Source: Agarilytica rhodophyticola
GTDB taxonomy: Bacteria > Pseudomonadota > Gammaproteobacteria > Pseudomonadales > Cellvibrionaceae
Direction: 5' to 3'
Length of the DNA: 64,000 nt
NCBI RefSeq assembly: GCF_002157225.2
Contig: NZ_CP020038.1
Coordinates: forward strand, 1,263,001 to 1,327,000
The notes under the pieces were generated by a model, which was given only the letters and a program-made list of their open reading frames with translations, made no database searches and was not told where the DNA came from. Below are positions 52,147 to 62,210 of the stretch, piece after piece; the stretch's first letter is position 1, and every line of letters starts with the position of its first letter. Both the position numbers and the translations under genes were made by a program.

Positions 52147-52659
52147 ATGAGAATTTTTATTATTATTTTACTAGTAATTGTCGCTTTTTCGATAAGTGTG
52201 AAGTTGTCAAATTCGGCGATAGCTAAGTTTGCATCTTCTCGATCCGTCAGCCCTTATCGGACAAAATATATTGCAAAGACTATAAGCATGTCTTTAATGG
52301 TTTTTTATTCGATTCTCTTGATCACTTTTTTAGGTGTTGAGTATTCACAAATTTCTATTTTTCTATCTTCTATATTTGCTGTTCTTGGTGTTGCGCTTTT
52401 TGCTCAATGGTCAATTCTCAGTAATATTACGGCAAGCCTTGTTATATTTTTCGGTTTCCCTTATCGGGTTGGTGATAGAATTCGTGTGGTTGACAAAGAC
52501 GATGATATTGCAGGGGTAATAGAAGAGATTACTCTCTTCCATGTTCTTATAAAGAAGGGGAACGAATTAATAACTTACCCTAATACATTAATCTTACAAA
52601 AAGCTGTTATAAAAGAGTCAGATCTTGATGCTTCGTCTCAGCAAGTTAAAGGTGACTGA
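52147..52659 (+). CDS. MscS-like small mechanosensitive-channel protein
   Basis: 170 residues: N-terminal transmembrane helix, a second at about 47-66 and a pore-type helix (about 70-110, A-V-L-G-V-A-L-F-A-Q-W-S-I-L-S-N-I). Then the beta domain with F-G-F-P-Y-R-V-G-D-R-I-R-V and Y-P-N-T-L, signatures of the MscS fold. It is shorter than MscS (286) and lacks the C-terminal alpha/beta cage. Inner membrane; osmotic release or a related role. Confidence 0.82.
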   Translation: MRIFIIILLVIVAFSISVKLSNSAIAKFASSRSVSPYRTKYIAKTISMSLMVFYSILLITFLGVEYSQISIFLSSIFAVLGVALFAQWSILSNITASLVIFFGFPYRVGDRIRVVDKDDDIAGVIEEITLFHVLIKKGNELITYPNTLILQKAVIKESDLDASSQQVKGD

Positions 52660-52857
52660 AGTTTTATATGCTAAAAATTTAATAACTAGTCAAATTATTA
52701 AGTTTTCTGTGAACTATATTGAGTTTTAATCGTTTAACGCCTTATATGTTAAATTGTTGTTAACAAGTAATAGTGTCGATGCTATCTTCTTTAATAATTA
52801 CTTCCTTATAGCTAAGTCAAACTAAATATTATAGATATTTAGTGTATGAGGTTATTT

Positions 52858-53436
52858 CTATTGGTCGGGTAGTATGTAAGCGCCTACATCTGTTGGTGGT
52901 GGATTACCTTTGCTTTTTAATTCGATCCCTTTAGTTTTGTGAAATAATACTATTCTATTTATAGCAATCTGTTTTTCAATGCTATCTTGATTTACTTGTT
53001 GGGCAAAATCTCCTTTTGCAATAGCCTTTACACTTAGTGTAGTTGCGCATATTTCTGTACAATTACTTTCCTCATTGATTAGGTTTATTTGATCTGCGTA
53101 CGGCCCAATACCCTGTTGCTCAAAATTATTATAACTTGGCTCTACATTGTTGTGGCTTAGTTCTACAGAATTGGATTCTTCATAAACTTCACTATCTGTA
53201 GATTTTTCCTTGTTAATATTGCTATATTTATCTATATCCATATTGATAGACCCCTTTGAAATTTCATTTTTTGAAGATTGAAAAATGTGTTTGTCGTTTT
53301 TTGCTTTCGTATCCTGCAAAAGAGATTTTTTATATTGGCTTCTTGTGAAATCGAAAAATGGAAATGAAAAAATAACTATTAGTATAAAAGTAAATGTAAC
53401 TAGCATATAAAATTTTGATGTTGGTGTAGCTTTCAT
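52858..53436 (-). CDS. Membrane-anchored protein of unknown function
   Basis: 192 residues with one N-terminal transmembrane helix (about 9-27) and a long Asn/Ser/Glu-rich, probably periplasmic part. A short segment (N-C-T-E-I-C-A-T-T-L-S) has two close cysteines. It lies 54 bp downstream of the secreted-protein gene on the same strand, possibly a functional pair. No family recognised. Confidence 0.6.
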   Translation of the reverse strand: MKATPTSKFYMLVTFTFILIVIFSFPFFDFTRSQYKKSLLQDTKAKNDKHIFQSSKNEISKGSINMDIDKYSNINKEKSTDSEVYEESNSVELSHNNVEPSYNNFEQQGIGPYADQINLINEESNCTEICATTLSVKAIAKGDFAQQVNQDSIEKQIAINRIVLFHKTKGIELKSKGNPPPTDVGAYILPDQ

Positions 53437-53490
53437 TATTTATCCTTTAGTTATAGCGGAGAGTTAAAGTTTCTCCGCTATAGGTGATTG

Positions 53491-53946
53491 TCAGTCAATA
53501 AACGTTACACTGCAGTCTGCGTTATATTGATTCCATGAGAGCAACGAGAAGCTAGAATTTGTATCTCCTAGATTTGTCCAGGCACTATAGTTTCCATCTG
53601 TAAAATAGCAGGCCCAGGCTTGCTCGATATGTTGTGTTCCGCCATTACCACTTGTACCCTGTGTGTCACCTGAAGAGTCGCGCCAGTTTCCGTTGTCTTC
53701 GTTGTAGAAGAATAATGTTTCTCTTGAAGCTGTGCGGCGTAAACCATCCCAGTCATACATTGAAATTCTAATCTTACATCCATCTGAATCTGCACATAAA
53801 TTCGTTACAACACTCTCGGGAATGTTTACACTGGTGCCTCTTTGATGTTTAAACGCTGTGTAGGTATATCTATCGACTGCATATGTATTTATCGAAAAAA
53901 TACCTAATAAGAAAAAAGTCGTTAGCGTTAATTTTGAAAGTTTCAT
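53491..53946 (-). CDS. Small secreted protein of unknown function
   Basis: 151 residues with a clear signal peptide (cut after T-Y-A). The mature part is Trp/Tyr/Asn-rich and beta-like, with four cysteines (N-L-C, D-G-C, W-A-C-Y-F, D-C-S), probably two disulfides. No family recognised. Confidence 0.6.
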   Translation of the reverse strand: MKLSKLTLTTFFLLGIFSINTYAVDRYTYTAFKHQRGTSVNIPESVVTNLCADSDGCKIRISMYDWDGLRRTASRETLFFYNEDNGNWRDSSGDTQGTSGNGGTQHIEQAWACYFTDGNYSAWTNLGDTNSSFSLLSWNQYNADCSVTFID

Positions 53947-54170
53947 GATAAGAATCCGTTAATTAATCAATGAATAGAAAGTTTGCTGATTTATTAGCAA
54001 TCTAAAGATAGAGGATAGAAATAAAGAGATGGCAATAGAGATGACATTTTTTAAATTATTTTTAAAAAGTAATAATTTTTATTTTTTATAACATACCTAA
54101 TGTAGAGCCTTAGGTTGTTTTTCGCGAAGCTAGAATATTATGTAGTGTGATGTTTTCGTAAAAAACAGTT

Positions 54171-55079
54171 TTAATCATCAAGGCTGGCGGTAGTCATTGC
54201 TTCCTCAATTGCTGTAATAACTTCTAATACAGATAAAGGAGGTAGTTTTTCATAAACATGTACGGCGTAAATAGGAAGAGGCTTAAGATTGTATTCTGGC
54301 AGTAGGCGTACTAGTAGACCTTTTTTTAAATCTTGTGCTATCGCAATATCTGGTAATAGTGCCACGCCTAAGCCTTCCCGAGCGAAGCTAGCGAGTGCTT
54401 CGATGGTGTTACATTTAACTGTGGGTTGAAAGCTGAGTCGAAGTGTTTTTCCCGTCTGTTTTGAAGTAAGTTCTACTGATGTTGTTTCTCCTTCACGAAA
54501 ATGCGCGATATAAGGTAAGTTTTGTAGATTCTCTTCCAATACTTCTTGGTTGTTTGTTAGCTCGTTAAAAAGTCCGGGGCTTAGACATAGTGTGTCTTGC
54601 AATGTGCCTACTCGCCTGGCTTTTAAATTACTATCGGGTAGGTCGCCTACGGAAATTGCAATATCAATTCCATTGCCAATAAGGTCAAGCCGCTTATCGT
54701 CAGCGATAACCTTTGGTATGAGTCTAGGAAAACGCTTGCGTACTTTAAGTAATGCTGGTGCTATTATCGGCGTCATCATGGCGTGAGGTGCAGTAATTGT
54801 GATTGGCCCGGCGGGTGCGGCACCGAAGTCTTCCATTTCCGTGCTCGCCCGGTTTGAAAGTGCGAGCATTTCCTTACAGCGTTTGTAATAGCGCTCACCC
54901 GCTGGTGTGAGCGAGAGTTGCCTGGTGGTGCGAGCTGCGAGTTTGACGCCCAGTTGCTCTTCTAGCCTTTTCAGGTTTTGGCTAACAGCCGATTTTGCGA
55001 GGTTTAAGGTATCTGCTGCTTTAGTTATAGAGCCTGCTTCGACAATGGTGACAAAGGTAAGAGGTAGCGCAGAAAGCAT
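54171..55079 (-). CDS. LysR-family transcriptional regulator
   Basis: 302 residues. The N-terminal winged helix (A-G-S-I-T-K-A-A-D-T-L-N-L-A-K-S-A-V-S-Q) and E-E-Q-L-G-V-K-L are diagnostic; the rest is the periplasmic-binding-like effector domain. Divergent from the SnoaL-like and VOC genes, its likely targets. Confidence 0.93.
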   Translation of the reverse strand: MLSALPLTFVTIVEAGSITKAADTLNLAKSAVSQNLKRLEEQLGVKLAARTTRQLSLTPAGERYYKRCKEMLALSNRASTEMEDFGAAPAGPITITAPHAMMTPIIAPALLKVRKRFPRLIPKVIADDKRLDLIGNGIDIAISVGDLPDSNLKARRVGTLQDTLCLSPGLFNELTNNQEVLEENLQNLPYIAHFREGETTSVELTSKQTGKTLRLSFQPTVKCNTIEALASFAREGLGVALLPDIAIAQDLKKGLLVRLLPEYNLKPLPIYAVHVYEKLPPLSVLEVITAIEEAMTTASLDD

Positions 55080-55106
55080 AAGCTATTGTTCTTTTTTTGT
55101 GAACAT

Positions 55107-55119
55107 TTATTTCAAATAA
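55107..55119. promoter_or_regulatory. Candidate LysR-type operator
   Basis: TTATTTCAAATAA is a perfect 13-bp dyad of the T-N11-A type, midway between the divergent lysR and SnoaL-like genes. Confidence 0.5.
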
Positions 55120-55187
55120 TAGCAGTTTATTAAACAAAGTGACATTCCTATTATATCTACATCGACAATATGAAATCGGAGATGACT

Positions 55188-55643
55188 ATGAAAAACTTAA
55201 TAACACTTATGACTGCAGCTACTTTGCTAATAAATGCAGGCTCTACTTTTGCTGATAAGGCAAGCGCTAAGGCGCAACAGGATTTTGATGTGCAAACAGC
55301 TGTGGCTGTTGGTAGCAAGGCTTGGCGAGATGCCTTTAACGCCGGTGATGCTAAAGCGGCGGCCGCACTTTACGAGGAAGATGCGATAATGGTCGTCAAA
55401 CCATTTGGGGAGTATAAAGGCCGGAAGGCAATTCAAGCTTTCTGGGAAGATATTATTGCAAAGGGCTTTGATGATGTTATTTATATTAAGCCAAACACTA
55501 AAGTGATGAATGATACGTCTGCGAGTATTTCAGCTGGCTGGACGATGAATAATGCCAGTGGTGTGATCACTAATGAACTATGGGTTGTTCAGCCTAATGG
55601 TAAAGCGCTAATGCGTGAGGATCATTTTGAAATTGCTCAATAA
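55188..55643 (+). CDS. Exported SnoaL/NTF2-like (DUF4440-type) protein
   Basis: 151 residues from the third ATG, which has GGAG at the right distance. A signal peptide (cut near T-F-A) is followed by A-W-R-D-A-F-N-A-G-D-A-K-A-A-A-A-L-Y-E-E-D-A, the N-terminal helix of the SnoaL/YybH group. A small alpha+beta cone for binding or isomerising small molecules; ligand unknown. In series with the VOC gene. Confidence 0.8.
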   Translation: MKNLITLMTAATLLINAGSTFADKASAKAQQDFDVQTAVAVGSKAWRDAFNAGDAKAAAALYEEDAIMVVKPFGEYKGRKAIQAFWEDIIAKGFDDVIYIKPNTKVMNDTSASISAGWTMNNASGVITNELWVVQPNGKALMREDHFEIAQ

Positions 55644-55668
55644 AGCCAGCTGAATAAGGAGAAGTAGT

Positions 55669-56421
55669 ATGCCTAAAATTGAGACGCTTGACTTATATGT
55701 CAATGAACCACAAATCCATAAGCAATTCTACATCGATATACTCGAAATGCATGAACTTGCGAATGGTCGGGTAGGTTACAGTGAAGAACAGATGGGCATA
55801 CGCTTTGTCCAGTCTCAGGGGGAATATGAGCATCGACAAGCGGATTTGTATTGGAAGTTTGCTATTGCAGTTCCCGATCTTGATTTAGCCTATAGACAGC
55901 TGATTGCGAAGGGGATTGATGTTACCGCACCTCGCCAATTTCGTGATGTGGGCTATCTAACAAAAATTATCGCGCCAGAGGGGTTTGTTATAGAGTTAAT
56001 ACAGCATGTTTTTGAAGGGGAATCATCTTTAGTTGTGTCAAACTGCTCACGCTTGGGTGGAGGCCCATCGGTAAACTTATTGACCTTGCGTTGTCATGAT
56101 ATAAACCAGGTCGATGATTTTTGTATTAACAAACTTGGTATGCAGCCTTTGTCTGTGCAATCAGTAGAACCTTATGGCTTCACACTTTACTTTTATGCTT
56201 TCACTGAAGAATCGCCACCCGATTCAGATTTAAATGCGGTGGTAAATCGTAGCTGGGTATATCAGCGTCCGTACACCGTACTTGAAGTGCAGCATTTACA
56301 TAACACAAACGTTATCAAGCAACCCCAAAAAAATGACGTTGGTTATGGTGGGGCTATTATTACCGGCATGTCATTTGATAAAGGTAATATCTTGGGGTTG
56401 ATGAGTGAAAACTACATGTAA
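55669..56421 (+). CDS. Two-domain VOC (glyoxalase/dioxygenase-like) protein
   Basis: 250 residues. Two beta-alpha-beta-beta-beta units begin near residues 4 and 135. The first ends with G-Y-L-T-K-I-I-A-P-E-G-F-V-I-E-L-I, the classical VOC edge with its glutamate metal ligand. The second domain has diverged. It follows the SnoaL-like gene by 25 bp under the same LysR. Confidence 0.78.
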   Translation: MPKIETLDLYVNEPQIHKQFYIDILEMHELANGRVGYSEEQMGIRFVQSQGEYEHRQADLYWKFAIAVPDLDLAYRQLIAKGIDVTAPRQFRDVGYLTKIIAPEGFVIELIQHVFEGESSLVVSNCSRLGGGPSVNLLTLRCHDINQVDDFCINKLGMQPLSVQSVEPYGFTLYFYAFTEESPPDSDLNAVVNRSWVYQRPYTVLEVQHLHNTNVIKQPQKNDVGYGGAIITGMSFDKGNILGLMSENYM

Positions 56422-56451
56422 GATAGTGACGAGTAATGTAGAAGTTGTACA

Positions 56452-58443
56452 TTAACTAAATTTGAAGTCTTTAATATTATCACGAAGTTCTATAGCAACC
56501 GTATTAAGGTCATTACCGCTATTTTCTACCTGTTGTGAAATATCGAAACTCTCATGGCATAAACTGTTAATTCTTTCTATAGCGGCGGCTACTTCATCAG
56601 AAGCTGTGTATTGTTGTTCTGTAGCTGTTGCTATTTGTATTACTAGATTATCGGTATCATTGATTAAGTGTTCAGTCTCATTGATTTTCTCTGTTGTGAT
56701 TTTAGCGCTATCCAAGCAATTTTCCGCGATAGCTCGACTTTGCTGCATCGTACCAGTTGCCTTTTCTGCACTTAAGCGTAATGACTCGATCATTTGTTGA
56801 ATCTCTTCGGTCGACTCTTGAGTGCGTTGTGCTAAACTGCGTACTTCATCTGCTACTACTGCAAAACCTCTGCCTTGCTCGCCGGCTCGAGCCGCTTCAA
56901 TCGCTGCGTTTAATGCGAGCAGATTAGTTTGCTCAGCAATACCCCGGATGGTATCGAGGATGCCGCCTATATTTTCGCTATCGTCGGATAATTTTTTAAT
57001 AATATCCTGTGATGAGGTTAGCTTTTGCGAAAGTTTAAGGGCTTCACTAGACGTTTTTTCTGTAGATAAGCGAGTCTGTTGAATATTCGCTGATGATTGT
57101 TTGGAATGCTCAGCAGCTTCTTTACAAGAGTCGGAAACTTGATTCATACTGGCAGACATTTGTGTAATCGCTGCTGCAATTTGTTGTGTCTGGTTCTGTT
57201 GATCGTCTAAAGATGTTTTATTCTTTTTAACTTGATCAAAAAATATCACAACTTGTTTGTCAAGTGTGTTGATAACAGTATTAATACTGGCAATCAGCTT
57301 ACCCATCCAATCGATATATTCATTTATTCCATGAGAGATAAACGAAAGTTCATCATCTCCTTTTTCAGGTATACGTAGTGTTAAATCAAAGTTATTGATG
57401 CTGGTATTGAGTATCGAATTACACTGCTTCGTTCTGCTAACAATATCTATGCCTATAAATATTAATAAGCTAATCGCGACAATACTAACAAATAGTACAC
57501 TTACAATAACAATAATGAGGTTAGTATATTGTTTGGATACCATGTTATCGCTAGTTCGACTTACATAATCAGCAAGTTCATTAGCAATTTTCTTGATAGC
57601 CTTAATTCTTTGTGTGGCTAGTGCAAACCAATCACTTGGCGCTATCCCAGAAACCTTGCTTAAATCTTTAGTATTATTTAAAAAGTTTGATTCATGTTGA
57701 ACAACATCAGAAAAAATTTTCCTTGCTTCTAAATTTTTAATATCACTATAAGAAAAAGTGTCGTCGTAAAGTAAAAGAAGGCTTAATCTCGACTCGAATG
57801 CTTCAATATAACCTTTGATAGAAGAGTACTGAGTGACCGATGTACTGCCTTTAGCCAGTGCTCCGTTGATGGCACCGCGGCTTTGTCCGGCTTTTTCTTT
57901 CATCCATAATAATGAAATTAGCTGGTTTAGCTCACTTCGTAAAGTGGGTTGTTTTATGATATGAACAACTTGAGCAATAATATCTAAGGCTTGTTTATTA
58001 AGATCAGAATAGTATTTAAATGCACCTTTGTATGACGTGATATTGTCAACTTGGTTTTGTATCTTTTTCTTTTTTAAAATAAATGTTTGAAAATTTGACA
58101 GTTGTTTTTGGGGTATAAGTGTAGAAAACTCATTGTTTTGTATTAATTTTTCCAGCGCTTGTATCGTTGTGTCTGCCTTTTTTCTCTGGTCTATAACTTT
58201 GGCTTTAGTTCTCTCATTTCTGTTCCCCAAATAACCTGCGGTGAGTCCACGCTCTACTGCATGTTGATGTGCGATATTATCCAATATATTAACAATTTTA
58301 ATGATTTTATTGGCTTTCTTTGAGTCGTTATATTCCTGAATGAAGCCTTTTAGTAACAAAAAACTTAAAAAAAATGTTGCTATTATAGGTATTACTGTAA
58401 GTAATAATAATTTATTCTTTATTTTAACCTTTGATAAAAGCAT
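56452..58443 (-). CDS. Methyl-accepting chemotaxis protein with NIT sensor domain
   Basis: 663 residues. Transmembrane helix near 13-32; a periplasmic NIT-like domain with [12 protein letters not shown] near 63 and [10 protein letters not shown] (nitrate/nitrite-sensing family); a second transmembrane helix near 308-332; HAMP; then the signalling hairpin with [21 protein letters not shown]. Inner membrane, signals to CheA/CheW. Ligand inferred from family only. Confidence 0.92.
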   Translation of the reverse strand: MLLSKVKIKNKLLLLTVIPIIATFFLSFLLLKGFIQEYNDSKKANKIIKIVNILDNIAHQHAVERGLTAGYLGNRNERTKAKVIDQRKKADTTIQALEKLIQNNEFSTLIPQKQLSNFQTFILKKKKIQNQVDNITSYKGAFKYYSDLNKQALDIIAQVVHIIKQPTLRSELNQLISLLWMKEKAGQSRGAINGALAKGSTSVTQYSSIKGYIEAFESRLSLLLLYDDTFSYSDIKNLEARKIFSDVVQHESNFLNNTKDLSKVSGIAPSDWFALATQRIKAIKKIANELADYVSRTSDNMVSKQYTNLIIVIVSVLFVSIVAISLLIFIGIDIVSRTKQCNSILNTSINNFDLTLRIPEKGDDELSFISHGINEYIDWMGKLIASINTVINTLDKQVVIFFDQVKKNKTSLDDQQNQTQQIAAAITQMSASMNQVSDSCKEAAEHSKQSSANIQQTRLSTEKTSSEALKLSQKLTSSQDIIKKLSDDSENIGGILDTIRGIAEQTNLLALNAAIEAARAGEQGRGFAVVADEVRSLAQRTQESTEEIQQMIESLRLSAEKATGTMQQSRAIAENCLDSAKITTEKINETEHLINDTDNLVIQIATATEQQYTASDEVAAAIERINSLCHESFDISQQVENSGNDLNTVAIELRDNIKDFKFS

Positions 58444-58670
58444 GTATTTGTCACCGATTTCGTCTGAAATTCAGTTTTGAGATTTGGTTGAGGATAATAG
58501 ACATTATTAGTCTAGACGAATCTCATACCTTTTCTATCGGCTTGATAAAAACTGGCTTATATAACTGCTTAGTGATATAAGTATTTAGAATATTGTAGTA
58601 GGTAAATATGGGTAGTGATGTTGCTATGTTCTCTTACATCCGTGTAAGAAAATAGAAATGCTAATAGTAA

Positions 58671-60908
58671 TTAGTGGTCTCCAGGTGTATATCTCTCTGT
58701 TGCGCGTTTTTCAACATCTTCTCTATAGTAAGCAACATCTTTAAATTCTGTGTTTACATAATTCACTATTTGGTCGTTAAAATGAGGTGATAAGGGATCT
58801 CCACTCTGGCCACCTGCGAGCAAACTTTTTGCTTTTACTTTTTTCCCAAATTCTACTACGGCAATAAAACTATTTCCTCGATAGCCATATAGTTTTTTTG
58901 TTCCTTCAAACCTGCGTGAGCCATAGGCAGCTAAAGCACCCCAGCGACCGGATGCCATGTTTACTGCTACACTAGGTTGCGTATCGTCGAAACTTGAAGC
59001 AATGCTGCCATTCAAACGTTGAAATCTATTGACTTCTCCCCAGGGAATATTCCATTTGCCGAAGTCGTTTTCCAGTTCTATGAGTACTTCGGAGAAAAAC
59101 TTTAAACGTTCCTTCTCAGTGGTATCATTACTGAAATATCTTATTTTCTCAACAAACTTCAAGCCTTCAGGAGTATTTCCTTTATTTAAGTAATGCATTC
59201 CATAAAAATGCGCAAGTGACATTGCAACGGAGTCTTCCGATACCTTAAAGTCCCATTTTCTTAATACTTCAATAGCGTCTGAAGTTTTTTTGTCTTTATT
59301 TTTTGATTTATCAAAAGCCCCGATGAGGCTAGGGATAAGTTCGGCAAAAGCGGGTAAGAAGGGGTCGTAGGAAAGTGCAATTAACTTGTCGAGAGTAAAA
59401 TTATCCTGACCTGCTAATACACTAACAGCATGTATGCCCCTATAGTTTTCTGCGTCGGGAGCCATGTATGTGGGATAATCGTTAGATTTTGGGCTAAATT
59501 CTAGTGCAGCGTTAAATGGAGTCGAATTACAGTTTTGTAGCCAGCCATTATCCGGGTTTAATAAAGTAATCATTTCATCAAGTTCATGAAGACCTTGCCA
59601 ATCTGTTTTTGGATTGCTGCCATCGACGGGTTTGGAGAAATTGAAGCCGGCATTCCGCCTTGGCATAAAATTACCATGATAATAGGCAATATTACCTTGC
59701 GAGTCAGCATAGACTGTATTGTTTGATGAGTTTGTTCGGATGTCCATCATCTTATGGAATTCTTTGTGGTTGCGTGTTTTTGTTCTAATATAAGATTGCT
59801 CTAATGCTTTAGCCGGCTCCCAGTTGATCTTAGTTGCTACCCATTTGTTATCTATCATATGAGTAATGGGGCCATGATGTGTATGATACATGGAGAATTC
59901 TTTGTTTTTTAACACATTCCCATCTCTGTATTTTAACGTTACAGTTGACTCTTCTACTTTACGGCTCTCATTGCCATATTTGTAGTAAAGCTGCCCGTTT
60001 TTTGTAAAAATATCTTCGATAAACTCGTCTTTAAAATCTGCGTAGGTAGAGGTATGCATCCAGCCATTGTGTTCATTAAATCCCTGGTAGATAAAAAATT
60101 GTCCCCAAGTAACAGCACCATAAGCATTTAGTCCCTCTTCACTGACAACATGAACCTCACCACGAAAATAAAATGAAGTGTGTGGATTTATTAGTAACAT
60201 AGCGTTGCCAGACTCAGTGAGTTTGCCAGAAATAGCAAATCCGTTGGAGCCTTTAGGTTCTGACATTGAATCAATTGAGGCTTGTAGTGGTATATTCTGC
60301 GCGCTACCGTAAAAAGCTTTAATGCCATCTAAGGGGATTTTTTCAATATCACCACCAATTGATCCCTCAAAGAAAAACATCGGCATCCATGGCTCAAATT
60401 GAGTGATAAGTTTGGGTTTTATATGAGGGTGAGTTTTTAGATAAAAATTTAAACCGTCGGCAAAAGCAATACATAAATCTTTTAACCATTGCGGAGCTTT
60501 TTGGTACTCAATTTTTGCTTGATCCAGCGTCATATATAGCCGTACGCGTAAATCGCTATATAAAGCTTCTTCACCTTCTATTTCGGCAAGCCTCCCCATG
60601 GCCCACACATAGTTGCGTTCAATACGTTTAAAGTCATCTTCTGCCTGTGCATAGAGCAAACCGAATACGGCATCAGCATCTGTTTTGGCATATATATGTG
60701 GCACGCCGTAGTTATCACGTATAATTTCTACAGCATTTGCACGCTCTTGTAAGCGGCTAAATTCGGTATCTGTCGGTTCTGGTTGCAGTTTTGAACACGC
60801 GATAAATGTTGAGAAGAGTAGGGTAATTGAACATATTTTAAATGAATACCACAATGGTTGTTTATTTGTAGCGCTTGAAGACAGAATATAAGAACTAACG
60901 TACTTCAT
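58671..60908 (-). CDS. Penicillin-acylase-family lipoprotein (Ntn hydrolase)
   Basis: 745 residues from the ATG at 60908 (AGAGG upstream), preferred to a TTG 15 codons earlier. The N-terminal F-I-A-C-S lipobox predicts a lipoprotein. After the alpha-chain segment (I-I-R-D-N-Y-G-V-P-H-I-Y), the self-cleavage point G-S-N with Ser221 starts the beta chain; a Q-G-F-N-E-H-N-G-W-M-H-T-S segment follows. Family members hydrolyse acyl-homoserine lactones, lipopeptides or penicillins; substrate not predictable. A twin-repeat operator lies upstream. Confidence 0.88.
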   Translation of the reverse strand: MKYVSSYILSSSATNKQPLWYSFKICSITLLFSTFIACSKLQPEPTDTEFSRLQERANAVEIIRDNYGVPHIYAKTDADAVFGLLYAQAEDDFKRIERNYVWAMGRLAEIEGEEALYSDLRVRLYMTLDQAKIEYQKAPQWLKDLCIAFADGLNFYLKTHPHIKPKLITQFEPWMPMFFFEGSIGGDIEKIPLDGIKAFYGSAQNIPLQASIDSMSEPKGSNGFAISGKLTESGNAMLLINPHTSFYFRGEVHVVSEEGLNAYGAVTWGQFFIYQGFNEHNGWMHTSTYADFKDEFIEDIFTKNGQLYYKYGNESRKVEESTVTLKYRDGNVLKNKEFSMYHTHHGPITHMIDNKWVATKINWEPAKALEQSYIRTKTRNHKEFHKMMDIRTNSSNNTVYADSQGNIAYYHGNFMPRRNAGFNFSKPVDGSNPKTDWQGLHELDEMITLLNPDNGWLQNCNSTPFNAALEFSPKSNDYPTYMAPDAENYRGIHAVSVLAGQDNFTLDKLIALSYDPFLPAFAELIPSLIGAFDKSKNKDKKTSDAIEVLRKWDFKVSEDSVAMSLAHFYGMHYLNKGNTPEGLKFVEKIRYFSNDTTEKERLKFFSEVLIELENDFGKWNIPWGEVNRFQRLNGSIASSFDDTQPSVAVNMASGRWGALAAYGSRRFEGTKKLYGYRGNSFIAVVEFGKKVKAKSLLAGGQSGDPLSPHFNDQIVNYVNTEFKDVAYYREDVEKRATERYTPGDH

Positions 60909-60929
60909 CTCTTTGCCTCTTGTTATCGA

Positions 60930-60961
60930 CTCTAGAGTTGCCTTATCGGTCAACTCTAGAG
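60930..60961. promoter_or_regulatory. Inverted repeat upstream of the acylase
   Basis: CTCTAGAGTTG, 10 bp, CAACTCTAGAG: perfect 11-bp arms, 22 bp before the acylase start. Each arm contains the 8-bp palindrome CTCTAGAG. Operator or leader hairpin. Confidence 0.5.
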
Positions 60962-61136
60962 CGGCTCTATTATTTATATCTACTTCGGTTTTTATGGAAT
61001 GATATTATCAAACAGCTTTATATATTTCCATTTGAAGCTTAAGTAGATCGAGAGCGAACGTGGCTACACAGACTCTAGCCATTTAACATGTGATTGAAAA
61101 TGTCATACAGTGATTCCAAATTTGCATATCCTTGCA

Positions 61137-61769
61137 TTATTCTTTAAATCCAGCGTTATGGATAACATCGCAAAAATTATGTCGATGAAAGCCCTCGACA
61201 TGTTGTTCTGCTAAATCTGCAGCGAAGGTATGCATTGAAGTCTCAGGCTTTCGGCCTGCTACTTCAGCAACGCGACTAGTCATCATTTTTTTGAAGTTTT
61301 CTCTGGGGTAGCGGTCTATGACTTCATCTACAATTTTTGCATTAATGATATGCAGCGGTATCGCACCTACATCTATACCTGCACCCATCTGGACAAGAGC
61401 AATTTCTGCTTGTTTACACTGAGGAATACCCATTGTCGAATGGAGTGCTATGGCATCCCATACTATCTCAATTTTTTCATCGGGGTAGCCAGAAGCTTGA
61501 AGAAATTTTGCAGCTGCGTTGGCCCCATCTATTTCAAATCGATTATCTTCAACATAATCTTCTACCAAGCCAATATCGTGTAGTACTGCTCCAAGAAATA
61601 ACATTTCCATATCAATATTACATGAGGCTTTCTGCCCGGCAAAAGCTCCAAAGAAGAATGTTCTCAATACATGATTGAACAGGAAAGGCTCGTGGCAATC
61701 TTTCACTAGCTGAAAAGCGGATTTACATAGTTTTGTATCTGGTATCTTGACAGTCTCAAAAATACTCAT
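61137..61769 (-). CDS. HD-domain phosphohydrolase-like protein
   Basis: 210 residues. H-V-L-R-T ... A-V-L-H-D-I-G-L-V (HD pair near 68-69) and I-A-L-H-S near 111 are the metal ligands. Similar in layout to the cyanamide-hydratase/HD family. In line with the DUF and GST genes, 26-35 bp apart. Confidence 0.8.
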   Translation of the reverse strand: MSIFETVKIPDTKLCKSAFQLVKDCHEPFLFNHVLRTFFFGAFAGQKASCNIDMEMLFLGAVLHDIGLVEDYVEDNRFEIDGANAAAKFLQASGYPDEKIEIVWDAIALHSTMGIPQCKQAEIALVQMGAGIDVGAIPLHIINAKIVDEVIDRYPRENFKKMMTSRVAEVAGRKPETSMHTFAADLAEQHVEGFHRHNFCDVIHNAGFKE

Positions 61770-61795
61770 TGTGCCCTCACATTGTTTAAATAGCT

Positions 61796-62164
61796 TTATT
61801 GAGCTTCGGGTTTTAGTTGCTGTGCATTATCAGCTAGAGCTACCGCGTAGGATTTTTGGGGCCCAGATATATTAACTTGATCAAAATAATTGTACCAACC
61901 TGAAGCTTTGACTTGCTCCTCAAAAGCTCTTGCAAACTCAGTGTTGGGCATGGTGTAAACACAAAAGAAATCGTATTTTGCACGTCGATCTGTGTTTGAG
62001 TCGTTGTAACCAAAGCCGATAACATTAACGTCCCCTGTTTCCATCTCGGCGATTGCTTTGCTGACAATGTCCACGTAGTTTTCCCGTTCTTCTTGTGTAA
62101 GTTCAAACCAAGCAGGCTTGTAGTTGTAAAGTTCAATATAAAGCTGAGTATGTTCTGTGCTCAT
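61796..62164 (-). CDS. Small protein, DUF6616-like
   Basis: 122 residues from the ATG at 62164 (GGAG upstream), not the GTG four codons earlier. P-A-W-F-E-L-T-Q-E-E-R-E-N-Y near 18 and I-G-F-G-Y-N-D-S-N-T-D-R-R-A-K-Y-D-F-F-C-V-Y identify a small family of dimeric ferredoxin-like-fold proteins. Function unknown. Confidence 0.65.
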   Translation of the reverse strand: MSTEHTQLYIELYNYKPAWFELTQEERENYVDIVSKAIAEMETGDVNVIGFGYNDSNTDRRAKYDFFCVYTMPNTEFARAFEEQVKASGWYNYFDQVNISGPQKSYAVALADNAQQLKPEAQ

Positions 62165-62210
62165 GGATATCTCCACCTGTATGTATTAATGAAAAATTAA
62201 TTAATTATAT

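Noticed and set aside
61840..62136. 98-residue minus-strand frame overlapping the DUF6616-like gene
   Set aside because: Out-of-frame shadow of a recognisable gene with a good ribosome site.
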